DNA of 64,000 nucleotides from Triglochin maritima. Lineage: Eukaryota; Streptophyta; Magnoliopsida; Alismatales; Juncaginaceae. This document shows positions 56,341 to 64,000 of this stretch, in pieces (within the stretch, counting starts at the first letter, position 1; every line of letters starts with the position of its first letter). A program made the translations under genes and the position numbers. The stretch covers positions 39,755,254 through 39,819,253 of the forward strand of contig OY821781.1 in the NCBI GenBank assembly GCA_963682175.1. The letters are read 5' to 3'. The notes below the pieces were generated by a model. That model worked only from the letters and a program-made list of their open reading frames with translations. It had not been told where the DNA came from and ran no database searches.

Positions 56341-59016
56341 ATGTCTGGCGAGGGTGATGCATCGGGTGAGGTAAGCCTGGCGCGGGGAAATTTTTGGGCC
56401 GAGCGTCTGCATTAGACGCCTCCCCCATGGTGAGGGCGTCTGCGTAGGACGCCCTCCCCATGGCCGAGGCGTCTAACGCAGACGCCTACACAATGGGAGA
56501 GGCGTCTTATGTAGACGTCCTTCCCATGGGTAAGGCGTCTGTGTTAGACGCCCTTCCCTACGGCAAGGCGTCCTACGCAGACGCCTTACCGTTGAGGAAG
56601 GCGTTTAACACAGACGCCCCATCCATGGGGCAGGCGTCTAACACAGACGCCTTTTTTTTTTTTGATTTTGATTTTGTTTTTTTAATTTCGAGTTTATTTT
56701 TTAATTTTTTTAATTTCGAATTTATTTTTTTATTTTTTTAATTTTGAATATATTTTTGTAGGTTCCAGATTTCGGTGGTGATGGAGTGGATTACAGTGAG
56801 TTATTTCAAACTACACAAATCTTTGAAACAATCGATGAAGCATGTAAATGGGCCAAACAAGTAGCTATCGGAGCTGGGTTTTTTTTGGTCGTGTCGTCGT
56901 ACAAAACAAGATCAGATAGTCGGATGGATTGTTATTTGAGATGCGACCGGCGAAATCAAATGGAGTCTCGGGATATGGATACTGCACTTCGAAGAAACAC
57001 CAAAAGAAAGGGTTGCGGTTGCCGTTTCTTAATAAAAGTGGTGGAGCGACGAGATCGTGATGGATGGGTTGTGGTTTATAATAGTGCTCACGGACATCAC
57101 AACCACAGACTGGCAGTTTATCCAGAGGGTCATCGTCAAATTAGTGGTCTAAGTTCTGGGGCGAAGAAGATTGTTCGTGATATGACAGAGGCGCAAGCAA
57201 AACCACGGAACATCTTGAAGGCAGTAAAAGAAAAATTCCCGGAGGACAATCCAAATCAAAGGCATATTTATAATTTCAGAGATTACATGAGGAGGACAAA
57301 ATCTGAAGATCGGAATCCCGTCCAGCAGTTTCTCTACCAAGCAGTGCAGTGTGAGTACTTACATTGGATTATGGCGGATCCAGAAACTGATGTCGTAACT
57401 CACGCTTTTTTGGCACATCCGACGTCAGTCCAGTTGTTGCGGACATATCCTTTCGTTATCTGCATGGATTCGACTTACAAGACGAACAAGTATAAGATGC
57501 CTTTGTTCGAAATGATTGGGGTCACACCAGCAAACATGAATTTCCTTATTGGATATGCGATTTTGATGGATGAATCTTACTCCAGTTATTTGTGGGTGAT
57601 GGAGAAGTTGAGAGATCTGTTATTGGGGACTGTCAGCCCGACTGCAATAATAACAGACCGGGAGTTAGGCCTTATGCGACCAGTGAGAGAGGTTTTTCCT
57701 GACTCTGCTCATTTACTCTGCACATGGCACATCAACAAAGACGTATTGAATTACGCATACCACGTATTCGGCAAGAATAAGGAGATGGCAGAGACTTTGA
57801 GGCGTGGAAGATGGAGGAAGATCATGCTTTCTACTTCAGAAGCCGAGTATGATAGAGCTGTGTATGCTCTGAAAGATTTGTATAGATCGTGGCCGGCTAT
57901 CACGGAGTATCTGGATACCACGTGGTTGGTGCATAAAGAAAAGTTTGTGCTGAATTGGACGAACAAAGTCCTTCATTTTGGGAACACCACGAATTGTAGG
58001 GTCGAAAGTGCTCATTCGGCTCTAAAAGAGTGGATTTCTACATCGACTGCAGCTCTGGACACTCTTTTCGAGCGCGTCAACGCGGCTACTGAAATCCAGC
58101 TGACGAATATTCGAAACTTTCTTGAAGACTCGAGACGGCGAAATTTGACTAATTTCGGACATGCTCTATATCGTCACATAAATGGTAGAGTTTCGCATCA
58201 CTGTTTGCAGTTGCTGAGTCAGGAGGTGAAGAGAATGCAACAGTTAGATGATGAAGTTGAATATCGTTGCGAGTGCGCTTTTCTGACTTCTCATGGGATA
58301 CCTTGCGCATGTACCATCCGTGGATGTCTTGAATCAGAAAACGGAATTTACTTAGAGCAGATTCATTCGTTCTGGAGGACACTTGTCATTGGGGAAGGAG
58401 CCGGGAACGCAGAGTTTGTGTCTCAGGCAGCTCAAGACGCCGAACATTTTCGCAGTCTGGTTGATGAGATTGCAGGAAGTGACCCTACCGTAATTCGATC
58501 TGCCTCTCGGGTTTTATTCGAGCAGCTACACCCCGAACATTCGAATTTGAAAGAGCCTGCAGTAAAAACAAAGCTACGAGGTCGACCAAGGGGAAAGTCG
58601 ACACGACGGGACCCTAGTGCGTTTGAGTATGCAGAGCGAGGTAGTGGTCGATCTTCAGGTAGTGGGAGTAGAGGTCGTGGTCGTTCTTCCGGTAGTGGAA
58701 GCAAAGGTCGTGGTCGATCTTCTGGTTCTTCGTCAGTGAGAGGAGGATCAGGTATACCATCCTTACATTTATTATTATTATAATTTTGTTATTTATTTCA
58801 GTAAATATGTATCTTTTGTTATTATATCTAACTGTATTTTTTGTTCATATTGTAGTGACTGGGCGGGCTGACGTAGACGACTTCCCATATGGAGATAGAA
58901 TTCCAGGAATCATTATGCCATTCCTACACCAGTGGAATGATGTACGTGCTGATGGATGGGAGCTGGAGTACCAACATAGGATAGCATATTGGCAACAATT
59001 ATGTAATATGTTTTGA
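56341..59016 (+). CDS. MULE transposase with truncated OTU exon (A2)
   Basis: Exons 56341-56370, 56762-58751, 58856-59016 (2181 nt, 726 aa). The transposase part is the same length as in A1 and differs at only about half a dozen residues (for example VVVYNS for VLVFNS, EIQL for EMQL). All DDE, zinc-finger and SWIM-like motifs are kept. Exon 3 reads VTGRADVDDF...NDVRADG and then jumps to WELEYQHRIAYW: 153 residues including the OTU catalytic Cys and His are missing, but the frame is kept. Transposase activity is therefore plausible, OTU activity is not. The start was chosen by the same 10-codon exon 1 as A1 (MSGEGDASGE here). Confidence 0.9.
56402..56662. repeat. Array of 33-bp palindromic units, transposase side of A2
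   Basis: About eight units. The last five are each exactly 33 bp, from GGCGTC to GGCGTC, with a GGCGTCTAACGCAGACGCC-type palindrome followed by a CCCATGGG-type palindrome. It sits in intron 1 of the transposase gene and ends in a T-rich tract. Confidence 0.92.
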
Positions 59017-59375
59017 TATGTTTGTATAATTATGTAATATGTTTTGATATGTTTGTACATTATATAGTGTTGCTTTATTATGTAATATGTTTTGATATGT
59101 TTGCTTTATTTGCATTATATATAATAGTACGAAAGGTTATCAAACACAAATACAAATAATAAGGGTACAACAGATAAGCAAAACACAAATACAAACAATA
59201 AGCGTACGACATGTTAGCAAACACAAACACAAATACAAATAATAAGCGTACAACAGATAAACAAATATAAATGCAAATACTAAGCGTACCACAGATAAGC
59301 AAACACAAATACTAAGCGTACAACAGATAAACAAATATAAATGCAAATACTAAGAGTACGGTACAACAGATCAGC
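59017..59375. repeat. Spacer between the convergent MULE genes, A2
   Basis: Inverted equivalent of 37438-37798, with repeats of ATTATGTAATATGTTTTGAT and of ACAACAGATAAGCAAACACA. It probably holds both polyadenylation regions. Confidence 0.7.
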
Positions 59376-62032
59376 CTACTCATCATCCGAATCATGGTCG
59401 GAGATGCCTAACTGAGTATGCCATGACTGTATGATCTGATCCACATCTCCGCATGCAGCTCTGGCATCGTCTGGCAGCTCATCCCTCATCTGCAAGATTG
59501 GGTCTACAGCCCGTATCATCTTACCCATCCACTGCACATAACATTAACATTAGCGTACATTAACAAATTATACGGTACAAATAAATATAGATAAAATGAA
59601 AAAATTACCAGATCGCCACACGTCCTATCTGGTGGTCGATCTGCTCTCCGGGAGGCACCACGGACGATGATAGGATGTGAGTAACTACCGAACCAATCAA
59701 GATAACGTGCATCACACTCGGAGGGGTCGCGACTACGTCTGAAGTCGCCAAGGAACAATCGGCATGATCTCGGAAATGTCCGCCAAGTCGATTCCGCTGT
59801 AGAAGCGGGGAACCTGACGTCGTACGTCGCTGCTGTCGCAGACCGCACCGCATGCTCTGGTGTCGGAATGTCAACCGGGATCACCTGAACATATCCTAAC
59901 TGACGCAAGACCCGATCGGGCATATAAGGCTCTATGATATCCCGATAACGAATAAGACCCATCAATAAAGTCCTCGGGACATCCGCTGCTGGGTCAGGAC
60001 CATAGGGTAACCACTCCACCTAAAGTTTAACACATTAATAATAATACATCTTAAAATTAAATAAATGGTGTAAAGTTTGATACCTCTGATGCAGTCATCT
60101 GATCTAGCCGTGCGCGGATGGAACGCAATCGTCCATCGCTCTTGTCCTCGCTCCGGACAACCCACATACCCGAACGTGGATGACCCTCGTCGATAATCTT
60201 CCGCTCACGATGCGGGCGGAATGCAGGAAAGTACTCGTATATCCACGCCTGCAGCAGCGTAAGACAACCTGCAATCCCAGAACAATCCGCACGGCTAGCT
60301 ATCCCAAGCTGCCGGTACAGGTATGCCAACGTCGCTGACCCCCACGAGTACTCACGAACGGTCTCCGGGTCCCTAGCCTCCAGTAGATCGCGTGGTCTGA
60401 TCCGACAACCACTCTTGTCGACAAACAAGACGACTCCGAGCATCAAGAATAGGTACGCCGTCAACTGTGTATCATCGGCCCGCGGAGGTCGTGCCCGTCT
60501 GCATAGGTCCTCAAGGGAGTCGATGCCGACACCACCACCACTCCATAAAGCTGTATCTCTCGCCAGACCATCAGGTGTGACACCAAGCAACTCTGCCACA
60601 TAACACCTCAGCTCAGACGTCGACCCCTGAGCACTAACCAGACGACCATCCACAGGAAGTCGCAGGATCTGGAAAACATCGTGAAGCATGATCGTCATCT
60701 CTCCGAAAGGCATGTGGAAAGTGTTGGTGTCAGGCTGCCACCGCTCCACAAACGCCGAAATCAAAGGCATGTCGAGATAAGGGAACATGCTGTACGGTAA
60801 GTGCCCCAAATGCGTGGCACTAATCTCCTCTCTGATATCAGCACTCAGTGTAGACCGCCAACCCTGTAGTGCTGTACAGGCTCTGTGCCGATTCTGGCAC
60901 TTCAGAACCTTCCGATCCTCTCCGTCCCAAATCCGTCTAGCAATGTGACCCCAGAAACTAGGAATGACGCTCCCATCTAAAGGACCACCAGGCGTCATAC
61001 TGCTCACGATCCAAGAATCGTCCTGGACCCTCTTCTTCTTCTGAGCGCGGGGATCAACAGTGCACGAGCTCGAATCCCCGGCCGTAAACCTCCCACCCCT
61101 ACCCTTCCGCACCATCCATCCGGCGGAAGTAGAAGTACCCGCTCGACCACGTCCTCCGCTATAATCCCCCTGCCTCTCCACCTCCGGCCGCACATCATAC
61201 GGGTCATCATCGTCGCTCTCGTCGTCGAAACTATCCACATGCTCATCATCGAAGGAATCATCCTCCTCCTCACGACGACGTAATGCCTCCCTCTCCCTCC
61301 TGACCGAAGCAGATATCCCCCGTCTACGTGGATGACGCGGTGCTGAATCATCCTCTAAAGAACGGAAGACGTGTAATGGTATCGACTTGCCTCTCCCTCC
61401 ACTGTGACCCGATGACTATTTATTGAAATTTTAAATACAAATTTGTTAAATTTGTTAAACTAAATTATCATATTTATCAAAATTGTTAAACTAAATCAAA
61501 ATTTGTTAAACTTAATTATCAAAATTGTTAAACTAAATCAAAATTTGTTAAACTAAATTAAAACAATTGTTAAACTAAATCAAAATTTGTTAAAACTAAA
61601 TATCACAATGTTAAACTTAATAAGAATTTGTTAAATTAATTTTTTTTGATTTATCACTATTTATTAAAGTAATTATGATATTTATTAATTAAAAAAACAA
61701 AAAAGGAGGAGGCGTCTGCGACAGACGCCTCCCGCAAGGTGGAGGCGTCTGTCGGAGACGCCTCCTCCTACGGGGAGACGTCTTCCGCAGACGTCTCCCG
61801 CTTCGGGTCGGCGTCCGAGGGAGACGCCCCCCGCATGGGTCGGGCGTCCTCGGAAGCCGCTCCCCCCATAGGGGGAGCGGCTTCCTCGGACGCCCGCCCC
61901 ATGCGGGGGGCGTCTCCCTCGGACGCCGACGACATTTTTTTTTTTTTTTAAAAAAACAAATAAATAACGTAATGTTACCTCATACGGGTACACCGGGGGA
62001 ACTGCTGGCTGCTTCCCTGGCCTCCGAGACAT
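59376..62032 (-). CDS. Plant mobile domain (PMD) protein of MULE A2
   Basis: Exons 61979-62032, 60084-61415, 59609-60019, 59376-59531 (1953 nt, 650 aa). It is the same gene as in A1, with one residue deleted (DPYDVRPE versus GPYEFVRPE) and a few substitutions (for example GVVLFVDKS versus GAVLFVDKS, FGSYSH versus FGTYSH). The open frame across four exons in two independent insertions, with mostly conservative changes, suggests the protein was under selection or that the copies are very young. Confidence 0.9.
61416..61660. repeat. AT-rich tandem repeat in intron 1 of the PMD gene (A2)
   Basis: Inverted equivalent of the block at 35140-35394, with AACTAAATCAAAATTTGTTA repeats next to the exon-2 acceptor. 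Confidence 0.8.
61706..61934. repeat. Array of 33-bp palindromic units, PMD side of A2
   Basis: Seven units. Compared with A1 it lacks one unit of the GACGTCTGCGGAAGACGTC type and differs at a few bases in the GAAGCCGC/GCGGCTTC pair. It is bordered by a T tract at 61936-61949. Confidence 0.92.
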
Positions 62033-62403
62033 TCGTAATCTTGTGTAGTAGGTATAGGAAGAGAAAGTTTTGAAAAAAGAGTGAAATTGTGAGATATATA
62101 AGCAAAAATAGGAGGAAGGGCAATTTGGTAATTTCAAGGGGCGATTTAAGTAATTTTGGGGCGATGTTTAGCAGTTCAGCAACAAAAATCTTAAGAACTC
62201 AACGTCTGACACATCGAGTTCTGTACACACCCGTCGTAGTCACATATCACCACTTAGTGACATGCTAAATAATTTTAAAGAGGTTTATTTTAGAATTTTG
62301 AAAAAATAATAATATTTTGAAAAAAAATTCTCTTTTTACAGAAAGTTGTTACATATTTATGCAGTGGTACGCGTGATCATGTGTTGTAATGTCTGATCAG
62401 AAG

Positions 62404-62870
62404 TAGGGGTGCAAATGGTTACCAAGTATCCGAGTATCCGATTCGAAAATTTCTATTTAGTTGGTATTTGGTAAGTTCAATGTTACCAATTTAATTTCGG
62501 ATACGAATATGGTTAAAAAAAATTTACCAATTAGAATTCGGATACGAATTCGGATACAAGCTATTTAACATTCGAATTATCCGAATTATCCGAATTATTC
62601 GAATACATGGTCAAATACACAAATTAGTATTCCAAAATTTAGTATTCCAAAATTTTAATACGAAAATTTAGTATTCGGATTCGGATAGTTCTACTGAATT
62701 CGGATTCGGATTCGGATTCGGATAGTTCTACTGAATTCGGATTCGGATTCGGATTCGGATAGTTCTACTGAATTCGGATTCGAATTCGAATTTGGTAATG
62801 GAATATGGTATTCGGATTCGAATTCGGATACAGCAGGTATCCGAGTTATATTATCCGAGTTGCAGCCCTA
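62404..62870 (-). mobile_element. hAT-type MITE, copy 2
   Basis: 467 bp, the same length as copy 1 at 9374 and its reverse complement with few differences. Ends TAGGGGTGCAAA and GTTGCAGCCCTA. Flanked by the perfect 8-bp repeat ATCAGAAG (62396-62403 and 62871-62878). It is non-coding, with the same ATCCGA/TTCAGTAGAACT internal repeats. Confidence 0.92.
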
Positions 62871-62878
62871 ATCAGAAG

Positions 62879-63362
62879 TGTGCCAGACCAATTTTGTTAG
62901 TGGAGATGGTAGAAATCGCAAATTACCCAACATTTTGAGAGAGTCGAGTTTTGCTTGCTTCCAACCAAAGTTTTGAGTCTAATTTGTAGTCCAATTTACG
63001 TGACTCATTCCCACTTTGTTAATTCTTGTTTAATAGAATGATATATGTTGTGGAACTATGAATTTCATTGGAGTGAGACTTGAATTAAGAAAAATTATCA
63101 GCATATATGTCGTGACTGACGACAACGAGTTTCGTATTTTGAAAACGACAAGTGATTGCATCACAGCTATCTTTATCAAATAAATCTTTTTCGGTGTAAA
63201 CCATGAAGTTGTATTTCATCCAATGATTTCTCATTTGATTGAGCAAATGTTTTTTTATATATAAAAATTACCTTAAAGTTGACTTAGACCGAACACAAAA
63301 TGAAACACAAAAGTAACATGTCCATTACCAGACTCCAAACAAAATTAAAAAAAACAGCCATC
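62879..63362. other. Downstream flank of the RIQ-like gene, no gene seen
   Basis: AT-rich, with no transposon boundary or gene. It presumably includes the 3' untranslated region of the neighbouring minus-strand gene. Confidence 0.5.
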
Positions 63363-63806
63363 TCAATTGGATTCTTGCAATCCATCAAGCACAATCGATC
63401 CAACAAACATCCCCAAGGCACCAATTCCGAGCACCGCCGCGGCGACCGCTTGAACCCCCACAAGTGTCGTCGAGTCGTCCGGAATAACCACAATAACCGC
63501 CACGGCAGCCAAAACCAATGGGAGTGCTAGAGAGGCCAATGCAGAGGGGGACAATGCGGCCGCCTTCTCGACAAGGCTGAGGAGGCCAAATTCCTCAGCT
63601 TTCGAGAAGAAGCCAAATTTCTCTATGGAGGATAGAGTTAGGCCGAGCTCCTCGGCTTTCGAGAGGAGTCCTGCCTTCTCCACATTGCTTAACACCTTCT
63701 TCCTCTCGAGTTCTCTAATCACATCAAAAGTTGTCTCTTCACTTCCCTCTACAAAAAGGCCCGCACCATACCATTGCTTCTTCCATGACTCGTCGTACCT
63801 ATTTAC
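63363..63806 (-). CDS. RIQ1/RIQ2-like thylakoid protein (DUF1118), 3' exon, partial
   Basis: The last exon encodes YDESWKKQWYGAGLFVEGSE, then FDVIRELERKKVLSNVEKAG and LLSKAEELGLTLSSIEKFG, two hydrophobic stretches (about 20 residues each, around LASLALPLVLAAVAVIVVIP and GVQAVAAAVLGIGALGMFVG) and ends GSIVLDGLQESN before TGA. This order is that of the plant DUF1118 family, which includes RIQ1 and RIQ2 of Arabidopsis, grana membrane proteins that affect LHCII organisation and grana stacking. The exon starts at an AG acceptor (complement of 63807-63808). The upstream exons, expected to carry the chloroplast transit peptide, lie beyond the window. Which of RIQ1 or RIQ2 it corresponds to cannot be decided. 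Confidence 0.85.
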   Translation of the reverse strand, partial: VNRYDESWKKQWYGAGLFVEGSEETTFDVIRELERKKVLSNVEKAGLLSKAEELGLTLSSIEKFGFFSKAEEFGLLSLVEKAAALSPSALASLALPLVLAAVAVIVVIPDDSTTLVGVQAVAAAVLGIGALGMFVGSIVLDGLQESN

Positions 63807-64000
63807 CTATCATCATATATATCAAGTTTATTAGTGGTAACATGATTAAAAATGCATGCATAGGAGGGGGATGTGAGGATGCCAATGATCTACACTCGTT
63901 TCCGAAATCTCAATACTAGAATGGTTTAATTAACAAAAAAATACATGATTAAACAGTTCAAATGCATAAGTTAACACGTTGTCTAGATTTATGAAGAGTG

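Larger units (their letters stand above)
56185..62179 (-). mobile_element. Complete Mutator-like element A2, inverted copy of A1
   Basis: 5995 bp, oriented opposite to A1. The left end GGGAACTACTAAACGTCG and the right end (complement of CTGAACTGCTAAACATCG) are identical to the A1 termini. The flanking 8-bp repeat is CAACAAAA (56177-56184 and 62180-62187), unrelated to the A1 target, so this is a separate insertion. Both genes are open. Differences from A1 are few: scattered substitutions, one array unit fewer on the PMD side, one codon in the PMD protein, and a 459-bp deletion in the OTU exon. Confidence 0.93.

Noticed and set aside
56460..56741. Open frame encoding 11-residue repeats of the type EASYVDVLPMG
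   Set aside because: Same cause as above; it lies inside intron 1 of the A2 transposase gene and runs into poly(T)-encoded Phe.

Overview
This is nuclear DNA of a flowering plant. The evidence is intron-rich genes with GT-AG introns, a class XI myosin, a plant-type NDR kinase, a thylakoid protein of the RIQ/DUF1118 family, a plant mobile domain (PMD) protein carried by transposons, and several families of plant transposable elements. I cannot name the species, or decide between eudicot and other angiosperms, from the sequence alone.

Layout. From 1 to 6.5 kb lie repeat debris and a broken pectate lyase gene (2.6-4.6 kb). An NDR-type AGC protein kinase gene (+, 6517-15214, 12 exons, 505 codons) is followed tail-to-tail by a myosin XI gene of the XI-K type (-, 16947-31235, 39 exons, 1527 codons). 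In both genes the exon lengths add up to an open frame with consistent splice phases. From 34.6 to 48.0 kb there is a head-to-tail block of three related Mutator-like elements (MULEs): A1 (complete, 6.5 kb), B1 (a deletion derivative carrying two nested solo LTRs) and B2 (short, non-autonomous). A NOL9/GRC3-type polynucleotide 5'-kinase gene (-, 50268-55040) follows. A second, almost identical and inverted copy of the complete MULE (A2, 56185-62179) sits about 1.1 kb upstream of its start codon. The right edge holds the 3' exon of a RIQ1/RIQ2-like chloroplast gene (-, from 63363 and running off the window).

The MULE is the most interesting item. Each complete copy has TIRs of about 60 bp and an 8-bp target-site duplication. 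It carries two convergent genes: a four-exon PMD protein gene, and a three-exon gene encoding a MULE transposase (zinc-finger N-terminus, DDE core, SWIM-like finger, RG/SG-rich tail) spliced to a C-terminal OTU-type cysteine protease. The first intron of each gene, just inside each TIR, contains a GC-rich array of 33-bp units, each built from two palindromes. In copy A2 the OTU catalytic core has been removed by an in-frame 459-bp deletion while the transposase stays open.

Smaller mobile pieces include two 467-bp hAT-type MITEs in opposite orientation, each with a perfect 8-bp duplication (one lies 12 bp inside an intron of the kinase gene); two solo LTRs inserted 2 bp apart with overlapping 5-bp duplications; an RTE-type LINE remnant in a myosin intron; and several degenerate tandem arrays in first introns and upstream regions.
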